A model generated the notes under the pieces. The model was not told where the DNA came from. It was given only the letters and a program-made list of their open reading frames with translations, and ran no database searches. DNA of 64,000 bases from NCBI RefSeq assembly GCF_002362255.1, contig NZ_LPVV01000040.1, positions 248,001 to 312,000 on the forward strand. The letters run 5' to 3'. Made by a program: the position numbers and the translations under genes. This document shows, in pieces, positions 8,001 to 16,150 of this stretch (positions are counted from its first letter, which is position 1; every line of letters starts with the position of its first letter). The DNA is from Microbacterium sp. SZ1 (GTDB lineage: Bacteria > Actinomycetota > Actinomycetes > Actinomycetales > Microbacteriaceae).

Positions 8001-8804
8001 GTGGAACTGCTGGAACTGACGGATGCCGACGACCCGCGACTCGACGACTACCGCGGGCTCACCGACACCGCGCTGCGCCGAATCGCGGAACCAGAGGGCG
8101 GTCTGTACATCGCGGAGTCGGCGAAGGTCATCGAGCGCGCCGTCGTCGCCGGGCACCGCCCCCGATCGGTGATGGTGCAGCGGCGGTGGGTCGACGGCAT
8201 CCGCTCGATCATGGCCGATCACGATGTGCCGGTCTACGTGGTCCCCGATGCCGTCGCGGAGGCCGTCGCGGGCTTCGCCGTCCACCGCGGCGCCCTCGCC
8301 TCCATGCATCGCCCCGCGCTGCCGAGCGTTGCCTCGGTCGTGGCGGATGCACGGCTCGTCCTGATCCTCGCCGACATCGGCGACCACGCGAACATCGGCG
8401 CCGCGTTCCGCGCGGCAGCGGGGCTGGGCGCGGATGCGGTGCTGGTGTCACCCGGCTGCGCCGACCCGCTCTACCGCCGGAGCGTGCGCGTCAGCATGGG
8501 CACGGTGTTCCAGGTGCCGTGGACGCGCATGCCGGACTGGAAGAGCAGCGTCGACGCGCTCCGTGACGAGGCGATCGCGACTACGGCTCTCGCTCTCGAC
8601 GAGCGCGCCGTCCCGCTGCGCGACTTCGTGCGCGAGCGTCCGGAGCGCGTCGCGCTGATGATGGGGTCGGAGGGCGACGGGCTGTCGGCCGAGGCGCTGG
8701 CGCTGGCCGATCACGTCGTGACCATCCCGATGAGCGGGGGAGTGGACTCGCTCAACGTCGCATCGGCGGCTGCCGTCGCCCTGTGGGCGCTCGGCGAGGA
8801 GTGA
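8001..8804 (+). CDS. TrmH/SpoU-family RNA 2'-O-methyltransferase
   Basis: This 267-aa SPOUT methyltransferase has three SpoU motifs: DIGDHANIGAAFRAAAGLG (motif 1 with Asn and Arg), LMMGSEGDGLS (motif 2) and IPMSGGVDSLNVASAAAVALW (motif 3, knot SAM site). It has an N-terminal substrate-binding region of about 100 residues. The target is probably a 2'-OH in rRNA or tRNA; the exact nucleotide cannot be assigned. The GTG at 8001 is chosen because GGAGA lies 8 nt upstream and a longer in-frame start (7962) lacks a ribosome-binding site. Confidence 0.88.
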   Translation: MELLELTDADDPRLDDYRGLTDTALRRIAEPEGGLYIAESAKVIERAVVAGHRPRSVMVQRRWVDGIRSIMADHDVPVYVVPDAVAEAVAGFAVHRGALASMHRPALPSVASVVADARLVLILADIGDHANIGAAFRAAAGLGADAVLVSPGCADPLYRRSVRVSMGTVFQVPWTRMPDWKSSVDALRDEAIATTALALDERAVPLRDFVRERPERVALMMGSEGDGLSAEALALADHVVTIPMSGGVDSLNVASAAAVALWALGEE

Positions 8805-8825
8805 CCCTCAGCCCGGGCGCCGAGG

Positions 8826-9656
8826 TCAGCGGTTCTCGGGCAGCCGCAGGAACGGCGCCGCCTCGGGGCGCTTCGCCGCGACGTGGTCGCCGGAGGACTG
8901 GTGACGCAGCCGACGCAGCACCCACGGGACGAGGTGCTCGCGTGCCCAGCCGAGGTCTTCGGCACGCGCCTCGCGCCAGGTGCGAACGGGGAGGGCCTCC
9001 GGCTGCATCGACTCCAGGTCGTTGGGCACGTTGAGCGCCCGCAGCACCATCCGAGCGACCTCGTGGTGGCCGAGCGCGTTGTAGTGCAGGCGGTCGTCGT
9101 CGAAGAACCGCATGTCCTGCACGACCTTCAGCGCCCACTGATCGGCGACGATGCAGTCGTGGCGCTCCGCGATCGCCCGCACGTTCTCGTTGTAGATCGC
9201 GACCTTGCCGCGGAACGGACGGAACACGGGCGTGAAACCCGTGTCGATGCCGGTGAACAGCAGCACCGCCGCACCCGTCGAGGAGAGCCGGGCGACGGCA
9301 TCCTCCAGCTGTGCGGCGATCGCGTCGGGATCGGTACCCGGACGGATCACGTCGTTCCCGCCGGCGCAGATCGACACGAGATCGGGGCGCAGCGCGACGG
9401 CCGGTTCGATCTGGTCCTGGACGATCTGCGCGATGAGCTTGCCGCGCACCGCGAGGTTCGCGTAGGCGAAGTCGTCGACCTGCTGTGACAGGACCTCGGC
9501 GACGCGGTCCGCCCAGCCGCGGTGACCGCCGGGAACGGCGGGATCGGGGTCGCCGATCCCCTCGGTGAACGAGTCGCCCACGGCCACGAAACGGCGCCAC
9601 GGGTGGGGCGTGTCGTTGGCCACGTACGGGGTCCGAGTCGAATCCTGGTCGGTCAT
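8826..9656 (-). CDS. SGNH/GDSL hydrolase
   Basis: This 276-aa cytoplasmic hydrolase has block I VGDSFTEGIGDP (nucleophile Ser), Gly in AVRGKL (block II), Asn in AGGND (block III) and the Asp/His pair in DDRLHYNALGHHEV (block V). It probably hydrolyses an ester, acyl or acetyl substituent on a small molecule or sugar; no substrate can be named. The ATG at 9656 is preceded by AAGGAGAG with 4-nt spacing, so longer upstream starts are rejected. A paralogue lies at 38383-39141. Confidence 0.88.
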   Translation of the reverse strand: MTDQDSTRTPYVANDTPHPWRRFVAVGDSFTEGIGDPDPAVPGGHRGWADRVAEVLSQQVDDFAYANLAVRGKLIAQIVQDQIEPAVALRPDLVSICAGGNDVIRPGTDPDAIAAQLEDAVARLSSTGAAVLLFTGIDTGFTPVFRPFRGKVAIYNENVRAIAERHDCIVADQWALKVVQDMRFFDDDRLHYNALGHHEVARMVLRALNVPNDLESMQPEALPVRTWREARAEDLGWAREHLVPWVLRRLRHQSSGDHVAAKRPEAAPFLRLPENR

Positions 9657-9711
9657 CCAGCTCTCCTTCGCGAACGTGCGCCGCGCATCGATGGCGGCGG
9701 CGCAGTGACCG

Positions 9712-9717
9712 AGCCTA
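9712..9717 (-). promoter_or_regulatory. -10 box TAGGCT of the SGNH hydrolase gene
   Basis: A TAGGCT hexamer on the minus strand in the divergent intergenic region would give a leader of about 50 nt ahead of the well-formed ribosome-binding site of the SGNH gene. It is assigned by consensus only. Confidence 0.4.
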
Positions 9718-9768
9718 CTCCGCCGGTCGGCATCCGTGCCGGTGCGATCCGGTGTCGGCGGCACCGAT

Positions 9769-9774
9769 TATCGT
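9769..9774 (+). promoter_or_regulatory. -10 box TATCGT, leaderless promoter of the helicase gene
   Basis: TATCGT ends 7 nt before the ATG at 9782, and there is no Shine-Dalgarno sequence before that ATG. Both facts support a leaderless mRNA and decide the start codon. Confidence 0.55.
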
Positions 9775-9781
9775 TGTCTCG

Positions 9782-11524
9782 ATGCTTTCTCCGTCCTTTC
9801 CCCAGCGCGCCCCGTGGGGAACCGCCAACAAGCTGCGTGCCTGGCAGCAGGAGGCTCTCGAGCAGTACTTCGAGGCGGATCAACGCGACTTCCTCGTCGC
9901 CGCGACACCCGGGGCAGGCAAGACCACGTTCGCCCTCACCCTCGCCGTCGAGCTCATGCGCAGCGGCGAGGTGAACCGCGTCATCGTCGTCGCCCCGACC
10001 GAGCACCTGAAGACGCAGTGGGCCGATGCCGCTGCTCGTGTGCACATCCGGCTCGACCCGCACTTCAAGAACAGTCACTGGGCGCCCGCGCGGCACTATC
10101 ACGGCGCTGTCGTGACCTACGCGCAGGTCGCCGCGAAGTCCTCGGTGCACCGTCACCTCACGGAGGACGCGAACACGCTCGTGATCCTCGACGAGGTGCA
10201 CCACGGCGGGGACGCGTTGAGCTGGGGCGACGCGATCCGCGATGCCTACGGCCCGGCCAAGAGGCGTCTGCTCCTCTCCGGCACGCCGTTCCGCAGCGAC
10301 ACGGCGCCGATCCCGTTCGTCGAGTACCACCCCGACGAGTCCGGCGCGCGGATCTCGCGGACCGACTACAACTACGGCTACGGGCGAGCCCTCGCCGACG
10401 GCGTCGTCCGGCCGGTGCTCTTCCACATGTATGCGGGCAAGATGCGGTGGCGCACGAGCTCCGGCGATGAGCTCGAGACGCATCTGGGCCAGGACAACAC
10501 GAAGGACGTCACGTCACAGGCCTGGCGGACGGCCCTGGATCCCGAGGGCGAGTGGATGCCGGCGGTGCTCTCCGCCGCTGACCGGCGCCTCACCGAGATC
10601 CGCCACCACATCCCCGACGCCGGCGGACTCGTCCTGGCGACCGACCAGACCGTGGCGCGGGCCTACGCCAAGATCCTCCACAGCATCACGCGTCAGCAGC
10701 CGACGATCGTGCTCTCGGACGATGCGACGGCGTCGGAGCGGATCGAGAAGTTCAGCGCGAGCGACGATCGCTGGATGGTCGCGGTGCGCATGGTGTCGGA
10801 GGGCGTCGACGTACCGCGGCTCGCCGTCGGCGTGTACGCCACCTCGTCGTCGACGCCGCTCTTCTTCGCGCAGGCCATCGGTCGCTTCGTGCGTGCCCGC
10901 CGACGGGGCGAGGCAGCGAGCGTGTTCCTCCCGCAGGTGCCCGTGCTGATGGGCCTCGCGAACGAGATGGACAAGCAGCGCGACCACGCGCTGGACCGGC
11001 AGTCGAAGGACGACGACGGGCTCGAGGACTCGCTCCTCGACAGCGCGAACCGCGAGGACGAGGCATCCGACGCGCTGACGCAGGAGTTCAGCTACCAGGC
11101 ACTGTCGTCGATCGCGCACTTCGATCGGCTCGTGTTCGAGGGGCAGGAGTTCGGCCAGCTCGCCGAACCGGGCACGCCCGAGGAGGAGGAGTTCATCGGG
11201 TTCCCCGGTCTGCTCGAACCGGAGCACGTCCACGAGCTCCTCATGCAGCGTCAGGCGCGGCAGTCCCGGCTGCGTGAGGCGCGAGAGGCCGCGGCCGGAC
11301 CCAGCGAGACGACGACGCTGCCGGCACCCCTGCACCGCACGCTGAAGGAGCAGCGGCAGCTGCTGAACAGCCTCGTCGGCCTCTATGCCCGGCAGAAGGG
11401 CGAGCCGCACGGAGCAGTGCACGCCGAGCTGCGGCGCATCTGCGGAGGTCCGGCTGTCGCCCAGGCCACGGTCACGCAGCTGCAGGCGAGGATCGACGTG
11501 TTGCGCAAACGCGTCCGCTCCTGA
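9782..11524 (+). CDS. DEAD/DEAH-box superfamily II helicase
   Basis: This 580-aa ATP-dependent nucleic acid helicase has Q-motif-like LRAWQQEALEQY, Walker A AATPGAGKTTF, Walker B LVILDEVHHGGD, motif III LLLSGTPFRS, and C-terminal motifs MVSEGVDVPRLAVGVYAT and FFAQAIGRFVRARR. About 170 residues after the helicase core are rich in charged residues and end in a short basic tail. This is a RecG/UvrB-like ATPase core of the actinobacterial DEAD/DEAH group of unknown role, plausibly DNA repair or RNA handling. The ATG at 9782 is selected over a GTG at 9752 because of the leaderless promoter spacing. It is divergent from the SGNH gene. Confidence 0.87.
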   Translation: MLSPSFPQRAPWGTANKLRAWQQEALEQYFEADQRDFLVAATPGAGKTTFALTLAVELMRSGEVNRVIVVAPTEHLKTQWADAAARVHIRLDPHFKNSHWAPARHYHGAVVTYAQVAAKSSVHRHLTEDANTLVILDEVHHGGDALSWGDAIRDAYGPAKRRLLLSGTPFRSDTAPIPFVEYHPDESGARISRTDYNYGYGRALADGVVRPVLFHMYAGKMRWRTSSGDELETHLGQDNTKDVTSQAWRTALDPEGEWMPAVLSAADRRLTEIRHHIPDAGGLVLATDQTVARAYAKILHSITRQQPTIVLSDDATASERIEKFSASDDRWMVAVRMVSEGVDVPRLAVGVYATSSSTPLFFAQAIGRFVRARRRGEAASVFLPQVPVLMGLANEMDKQRDHALDRQSKDDDGLEDSLLDSANREDEASDALTQEFSYQALSSIAHFDRLVFEGQEFGQLAEPGTPEEEEFIGFPGLLEPEHVHELLMQRQARQSRLREAREAAAGPSETTTLPAPLHRTLKEQRQLLNSLVGLYARQKGEPHGAVHAELRRICGGPAVAQATVTQLQARIDVLRKRVRS

Positions 11525-11607
11525 TCGAAGGCTCCGGCCGCATTCCTTCGCCGCCCCGAAAAGCTGTCAATCACGGGATCTGGGCGTGTTCGCCGCGCCG
11601 CGCCGAT

Positions 11608-11613
11608 TAGCGT
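11608..11613 (+). promoter_or_regulatory. -10 box TAGCGT of the VIT1/CCC1 gene
   Basis: TAGCGT would start transcription near 11620 and give a leader of about 27 nt ending in GAGGAGACGTC before the ATG at 11647. It is assigned by consensus. Confidence 0.45.
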
Positions 11614-11646
11614 GGAAGCGCCCCCCAGCAGTACCGAGGAGACGTC

Positions 11647-12744
11647 ATGACCGCACCTGCGCCCGCCCCCGCGACCGACGCCGATCGACGTCGGTGGGCC
11701 CGCTACCTCGTCGAGGAGCGGGCCGAGGGCCTCGTCTACCAGCGGCTCGCTCACCGCCGCTCGGGCGAGGAGCGCGAGATCCTGCTCGGACTCGCCGAGG
11801 CCGAGCGACGCCACGAGCAGCACTGGCTCGACCTCCTCGGCGGCGAGCCGGCACGTCTGCCCAGAGCGGGTGTCCGCTCTCGTCTGCTCGGACGGATGGC
11901 CGGACGGTTCGGCTCGATCTTCGTACTCGCCCTCGCACAGAGCGCCGAGGCGCGGTCGCCGTACGACGAGGAGCAGTACGCCACCCCGGCGATGCGGGCC
12001 GACGAGAAGGTGCACTACGAGGTCGTGCGCGGACTCGCCGCTCGAGGGAGGCGCCGACTGTCCGGTTCCTTCCGAGCCGCGGTGTTCGGTGCGAACGACG
12101 GTCTCGTCAGCAACCTCGCCCTCGTGCTCGGCATCGGCGCGACCGGGGTCAGCTCCGGGTTCGTGCTCTTCAGCGGCATCGCGGGTCTGCTGGCCGGTGC
12201 GCTCTCCATGGGTGCGGGCGAATTCGTCTCGGTGCGCTCCCAGCGCGAATTGCTCGCGGCGACCGAGGCGAACGAGAACGCGGCAGCCTCCGCCGCCGAT
12301 CTCGACATCGACGAGAACGAGCTCGCCCTCGTCTACCGCGCGCGCGGCGTCGGCCCGAAGGAAGCCCTCGAACGCGCCCGTCGCATCGTGGCTGCCGCGA
12401 GAGCCGGTGTCGAGCGCACCGCCACCGGTCCTGTGCACGTGCACTCCGGCGACGATCACGAGATCGTCGGCAGCGATTGGACAGCGGCGATCTCGTCGTT
12501 CCTGCTCTTCGCCTCTGGCGCCATCATCCCCGTGCTGCCGTGGATCTTCGGCCTCCAGGGGACAGCGGCGGTCGTCGTCGCTCTCGTGCTCGTCGGCGTC
12601 GCGCTGCTGTCGACGGGCGCGATGGTCGGCATCCTGTCGGGCGGACCGCCGCTGCGTCGCGCGCTGCGCCAGCTGGCGATCGGATTCGGGGCTGCGGCCG
12701 TCACGTACATCCTCGGACTGGTGTTCGGCGTCGGCGCGGTATGA
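11647..12744 (+). CDS. VIT1/CCC1-type iron/manganese transporter with N-terminal ferritin-like domain
   Basis: This 365-aa protein has two parts. Residues 1-135 are a rubrerythrin-like helical domain with repeated Glu/His metal ligands (ERAEGLVYQRLAHRR, EAERRHEQHWLDLL, and later DEKVHYEVV). Residues 138-365 are a VIT1/CCC1 transporter domain beginning AAVFGANDGLVSNLALVLG, with SMGAGEFVSVRSQRELL and about five membrane helices. CCC1/VIT1 proteins move Fe(II) or Mn(II) across the membrane; the ferritin-like part probably binds metal. GAGGAG precedes the ATG. It is monocistronic, and a strong hairpin at 12795-12827 lies downstream. Confidence 0.9.
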   Translation: MTAPAPAPATDADRRRWARYLVEERAEGLVYQRLAHRRSGEEREILLGLAEAERRHEQHWLDLLGGEPARLPRAGVRSRLLGRMAGRFGSIFVLALAQSAEARSPYDEEQYATPAMRADEKVHYEVVRGLAARGRRRLSGSFRAAVFGANDGLVSNLALVLGIGATGVSSGFVLFSGIAGLLAGALSMGAGEFVSVRSQRELLAATEANENAAASAADLDIDENELALVYRARGVGPKEALERARRIVAAARAGVERTATGPVHVHSGDDHEIVGSDWTAAISSFLLFASGAIIPVLPWIFGLQGTAAVVVALVLVGVALLSTGAMVGILSGGPPLRRALRQLAIGFGAAAVTYILGLVFGVGAV

Positions 12745-12794
12745 CGTCGGTGTCCGGCCGGTGCCTCGCGCCGGCCGGACACCGGGTACGAAGA

Positions 12795-12827
12795 AGGCCC
12801 CGGGAGATCAGTGATCTTCCGGGGCCT
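12795..12827. terminator. Bidirectional hairpin terminator between VIT1 gene and tRNA-Leu(GAG)
   Basis: AGGCCCCGGGAGATCA (12795-12810) pairs with TGATCTTCCGGGGCCT (12812-12827) with one G-T wobble. It follows the transporter gene by 50 bp and begins 5 bp past the tRNA 3' end on the other strand, so it can end both transcripts. No long T tract is present, as is common in high-GC actinobacteria. Confidence 0.75.
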
Positions 12828-12832
12828 GTCCG

Positions 12833-12915
12833 TGCGCGGAGGGGGACTTGAACCCCCACGCCCTTACGGGCACTACGACCTCAACGTAGCGCGTCTACCA
12901 TTCCGCCACCCGCGC
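12833..12915 (-). tRNA. tRNA-Leu (anticodon GAG)
   Basis: An 83-nt cloverleaf reads from G1 at 12915. The acceptor stem GCGCGGG pairs with TCCGCGC plus discriminator A. The D arm is GGCGGAATGGTAGACGC, and the anticodon stem CTACG/CGTAG encloses loop TTGAGGT (anticodon GAG, decoding CUC/CUU). A long variable arm and T arm GGGGGTTCAAGTCCCCC follow. CCA is not encoded. Upstream on the minus strand a TAATGT hexamer near 12951 could be the -10 box, and a TTCGTT-GCCG-AACGAA hairpin (12928-12943) lies in the leader. Confidence 0.95.
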
Positions 12916-13015
12916 GGGTGTTGGATGTTCGTTGCCGAACGAAGATTTACATTAGCACGCACCTCGATGCACTCAGAAACCGAAGGGGTCGCCCGGGCGC
13001 GCCTCGTCGCTTCGA

Positions 13016-13021
13016 TAGCCT
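13016..13021 (+). promoter_or_regulatory. -10 box TAGCCT, leaderless promoter of the M20 peptidase gene
   Basis: TAGCCT ends exactly 6 nt before the ATG at 13028. GGAGCC lies within the spacer, too close to act as a ribosome-binding site. Confidence 0.55.
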
Positions 13022-13027
13022 GGAGCC

Positions 13028-14323
13028 ATGACCGAGCAGTCCCTCCCCGAAGTCGTGCGTGTGGCCCGAGACCTGATCCGCTTCGACACGTCGAACTTCG
13101 GCGGAGGAGACGCCAAGGGCGAGCGGGAAGCGGCGGAGTACGTCGGCGCGTACCTCACGGAGCTAGGCCTCGAGGTCGAGTACTACGAACCGATCCCGCG
13201 GCGCACCAACGTGATGGCCAGGGTGCCGGGACGCGACCGCAGCAAGCCCGCTCTCGTGGTGCACGGCCACCTCGACGTCGTGCCGGCCATGCCGGAGGAC
13301 TGGACGGTCGACCCCTTCGCCGGCATCGTCCGGGACGGGATGCTGTGGGGCCGCGGAGCGGTCGACATGAAGAACATGGATGCGATGATCCTCGCCGCGG
13401 TCGCCGACATCCTGCGCGCCGGCGAGCAGCCCGAGCGCGACCTGGTCCTGGCGTTCTTCGCCGACGAGGAGAACGGCGGTGTCGAGGGCTCTGCTCTCGT
13501 CGTCCGCGACCGACCGGAGTGGTTCGAGGGCGCGACCGAGGCGATCAGCGAGGTCGGCGGATACTCGATCTCGGTCGACGACCGTCGCGCGTATCTGCTG
13601 CAGGTGGGGGAGAAGGCGCTGATCTGGATCCGACTCGTCGCGAAGGGCCGTGCGGGGCACGGAAGCCGCCTGCACGACGACAATGCGGTGACGAAGCTCG
13701 CCGAGGCCGTCGCGGCGATCGGTCGCACGCGGTGGCCCGTCCGACTCACACCGACCACGGAGGCACTGCTGCAGGGCCTGAGCGACCTCACGGGGCGCCC
13801 GGTCGACGACCCCGACGCCCTGGCCGCGGCCGCGGGGCCCGCAGAGGCGTTCCTGCGGTCGACCTTCCGCACGACGACGAACCCGACCGTGCTGAGCGCC
13901 GGGTACAAGCACAACGTCATCCCGGAGCGCGCCGAGGCCCTGATCGACGTCCGCGTCATCCCCGGCACCGAAGACGACGTACTGCGCGAGCTGCAGCAGA
14001 TCGTGGGCGACGAGATCGAGATCCAGACGGTCGTGCGCGACATCGGCATGGAGACCTCGTTCGAGGGCGACCTGGTCGACGCGATGGTGGCCAGCCTGGG
14101 GCGACACGATCCGGGCGTCCCCGTCATCCCGTACCTTCTCGGGGCAGGGACAGACAACAAGGCGCTCGCGTACCTGGGCATCACCGGGTACGGCTTCGCT
14201 CCGCTGCGGCTGCCGGCCGACCTCGACTTCACAGGCATGTTCCACGGAGTCGACGAGCGCGTGCCCGTAGAATCGCTTGTCTTCGGTCAGCAGGTGCTGG
14301 CCGATCTGCTGCGCACGTACTGA
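13028..14323 (+). CDS. M20/M25/M40-family metallo-hydrolase (peptidase/deacylase)
   Basis: This 431-aa dinuclear zinc hydrolase has metal ligand His in VVHGHLDVVP, bridging Asp in WGRGAVDMKNMDAM and catalytic Glu pair in FFADEENGG. The dimerisation domain contains AGHGSRLHDDNAV, and a late metal His lies in TGMFHGVDERV. Members cleave dipeptides, N-acyl amino acids or succinyl-diaminopimelate; length and the RFDTSN start resemble the dipeptidase/ArgE-like branch. No signal peptide is seen, so it is cytoplasmic. The gene stands alone with its own leaderless promoter, 51 bp before uppP. Confidence 0.9.
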   Translation: MTEQSLPEVVRVARDLIRFDTSNFGGGDAKGEREAAEYVGAYLTELGLEVEYYEPIPRRTNVMARVPGRDRSKPALVVHGHLDVVPAMPEDWTVDPFAGIVRDGMLWGRGAVDMKNMDAMILAAVADILRAGEQPERDLVLAFFADEENGGVEGSALVVRDRPEWFEGATEAISEVGGYSISVDDRRAYLLQVGEKALIWIRLVAKGRAGHGSRLHDDNAVTKLAEAVAAIGRTRWPVRLTPTTEALLQGLSDLTGRPVDDPDALAAAAGPAEAFLRSTFRTTTNPTVLSAGYKHNVIPERAEALIDVRVIPGTEDDVLRELQQIVGDEIEIQTVVRDIGMETSFEGDLVDAMVASLGRHDPGVPVIPYLLGAGTDNKALAYLGITGYGFAPLRLPADLDFTGMFHGVDERVPVESLVFGQQVLADLLRTY

Positions 14324-14374
14324 GCGCTCCTTCCGCGCGACCGCGCCGCTCCCGAACATCCCGAAGGCTCCTCC

Positions 14375-15199
14375 ATGCACCTGCTCGAAGCGCTCATCCT
14401 CGGCCTCGTGCAGGGACTCACCGAGTTCCTGCCGATCTCCTCGAGTGCGCACCTGCGCATCCTCGGCACGTTCCTCCCCTCCGGCGAGGACCCCGGGGCC
14501 GCGTTCACCGCGATCACGCAGATCGGCACCGAGGCCGCGGTGGTCGTGTTCTTCTGGCGTGACATCGTGCGCATCATCCGCCAGTGGTTCCGGTCGCTGA
14601 TCGGCAAGGCCCCCAAGAGCGACCCCGATGCGCGCATGGGCTGGATGATCATCATCGGCAGCATCCCCATCGTCGTGCTGGGGCTGCTGTTCCAGGATCA
14701 GATCGAGACGGTCTTCCGGTCGATGTGGATCGTCGCGGTCATGCTGATCGTGTTCGGCATCCTGCTCGGCGTGGCCGACTACGTCGGCTCGAAGCGTCGC
14801 AAGCTGGACGACCTCACGTACCCGCACGGCGTCGCCTACGGATTCGCTCAGGCGCTCGCGCTGATCCCCGGCGTCTCCCGCTCGGGCGGCACGATCACGA
14901 TGGGGCTCTTCCTCGGGTACGAGCGGGCGGCCGCCGCACGCTACGCTTTCCTGCTCGCCATCCCCGCGGTGTTCGGAAGCGGCTTCTACCAGGTCTTCAA
15001 GAGCTGGGACCAGCCGTCGTTCTTCTCGTTCGGCGACACGCTCGCGGCGACCGGCGTCGCGTTCGTCGTGGCCCTCGCGGTGATCGCGTTCTTCATGAAC
15101 TACATCTCGAAGCGCAGCTTCCTGCCCTTCGTGATCTACCGCATCCTGCTCGGATCCGTGCTGCTGGTCCTCCTCGGCCTCGGCGTCATCCCGGCCTGA
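14375..15199 (+). CDS. uppP: Undecaprenyl-diphosphatase (UppP/BacA family)
   Basis: This 274-aa integral membrane enzyme dephosphorylates undecaprenyl diphosphate, recycling the lipid carrier of cell-wall synthesis; overexpression gives bacitracin resistance in known members. The two family motifs are clear: [19 protein letters not shown] (residues 11-29, catalytic Glu) and [17 protein letters not shown] around residue 165. Seven to eight hydrophobic helices are visible. The length matches the family. The C-terminal end is 12 bp from the convergent PAC2 gene with no room for a terminator. Confidence 0.95.
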   Translation: MHLLEALILGLVQGLTEFLPISSSAHLRILGTFLPSGEDPGAAFTAITQIGTEAAVVVFFWRDIVRIIRQWFRSLIGKAPKSDPDARMGWMIIIGSIPIVVLGLLFQDQIETVFRSMWIVAVMLIVFGILLGVADYVGSKRRKLDDLTYPHGVAYGFAQALALIPGVSRSGGTITMGLFLGYERAAAARYAFLLAIPAVFGSGFYQVFKSWDQPSFFSFGDTLAATGVAFVVALAVIAFFMNYISKRSFLPFVIYRILLGSVLLVLLGLGVIPA

Positions 15200-15211
15200 G
15201 CGACGGGGGAC

Positions 15212-16060
15212 TCAGCCCTTGCGGTCCGCGGGTCCGTCGCCCCTGCGCTTCAGGTAGCGTTCGAAAGCCTGGGCGATGGCATCGCCCGAGGCGTCGGGAG
15301 AATCCCACGTGTCGCGGGTGCGCTCGAGCTGCCTGATGTACTCCGTCATGTCCTCGTCGTCGGCCGCGGCCGCGTCGATCGACGCCTCCCACGCGGCGGC
15401 CTCGGTGCGCAGGTGGTCACGGGACACATCGACCCCGGTCAGCTCCTCCAGGCGGTCGAGCAGTGCCAGGGTCACCTTCGGAGAAGGGGTCGCCGACGCC
15501 ACATAGTGCGGGACGCTCGCCCACAGGCTCGCGGTCGGGATGCCGGAGGTCTCGGCAAAGTGCTCGAAGACGCTGAGGATGCCGACGGGCCCCTCGTACA
15601 TCGACCGCTCGAGGCCGTGCGCCTCACGCACCTGCTCGTTCTGACTGGACGCGAAGATCGAGATCGGACGGGTGTGCGGCACGTCGGAGAGCATGGCTCC
15701 GAGGGTGACGAGTCCGGTGATGTCGTCGCGGAGCGCGACGTCCATGAACTCCGAGGCGAACGCCTGCCAGGTGCGGGCAGGCTCGACCCCGGTGAGGATC
15801 CACAGCTCGGGGCCGGGACCCGGATCGCGCGGACGCCACAGCCCGGCCTCTGGCCAGGTCAGCTGGCGGCGCCCCTCGGCATCCATCTTCGTGGCCGGCC
15901 GCGTGTACTGGTAGTCGAAGTACAGCTCGGGGTCGATCGAGTGCACGAGGTCGTACTCGTTCTCGGCGCGCAGTGCGGCGATGGCGCCGCTCGCGGCTTC
16001 GCCCGCGTCGTTCCAGCCATCGAAGGCGGCGATGATGATGCGAGAACCCAGAACATCCAT
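15212..16060 (-). CDS. PAC2-family protein (proteasome assembly chaperone-like)
   Basis: This 282-aa PAC2-domain protein begins MDVLGSRIIIAAFDGWNDAG, followed by SGAIAALRAENEYDLVHSID and the family's PDLWILTGVEP-like motif (GPELWILTGVEPARTWQ). A short acidic C-terminal region reads DEDMTEYIRQLERTRD. Bacterial PAC2 proteins are widespread in actinobacteria and of unproven function; the eukaryotic relatives help assemble 20S proteasomes. The ATG at 16060 is favoured by GAGGGGAG 6 nt upstream. It is divergent from the HAD/TrmI operon, which leads into pafBC, but no proteasome genes are nearby. Confidence 0.88.
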   Translation of the reverse strand: MDVLGSRIIIAAFDGWNDAGEAASGAIAALRAENEYDLVHSIDPELYFDYQYTRPATKMDAEGRRQLTWPEAGLWRPRDPGPGPELWILTGVEPARTWQAFASEFMDVALRDDITGLVTLGAMLSDVPHTRPISIFASSQNEQVREAHGLERSMYEGPVGILSVFEHFAETSGIPTASLWASVPHYVASATPSPKVTLALLDRLEELTGVDVSRDHLRTEAAAWEASIDAAAADDEDMTEYIRQLERTRDTWDSPDASGDAIAQAFERYLKRRGDGPADRKG

Positions 16061-16138
16061 CGTGGTCTCCCCTCGTGGTTCCGGATCGATGTCTACCCAG
16101 GCTAGTCCGACCGAACAGGGGGAGGGCGGCGCCACGGC

Positions 16139-16144
16139 TAACAT
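16139..16144 (+). promoter_or_regulatory. -10 box TAACAT, leaderless promoter of the HAD-trmI operon
   Basis: TAACAT ends 6 nt before the GTG at 16151, and no Shine-Dalgarno precedes that codon. The box fits the actinobacterial TANNNT consensus with a transcript starting on the G of the start codon. Confidence 0.6.
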
Positions 16145-16150
16145 GGACCG

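Noticed and set aside
9750..9766. CGGTG-N7-CACCG hairpin overlapping the helicase promoter
   Set aside because: Five-base GC arms occur often by chance here, and the sequence lies among several similar GGTG repeats.
13163..14827. 554-codon minus-strand frame opposite the M20 peptidase and uppP
   Set aside because: It spans two unrelated, motif-bearing genes and a promoter, so it is a shadow of third-position GC bias.
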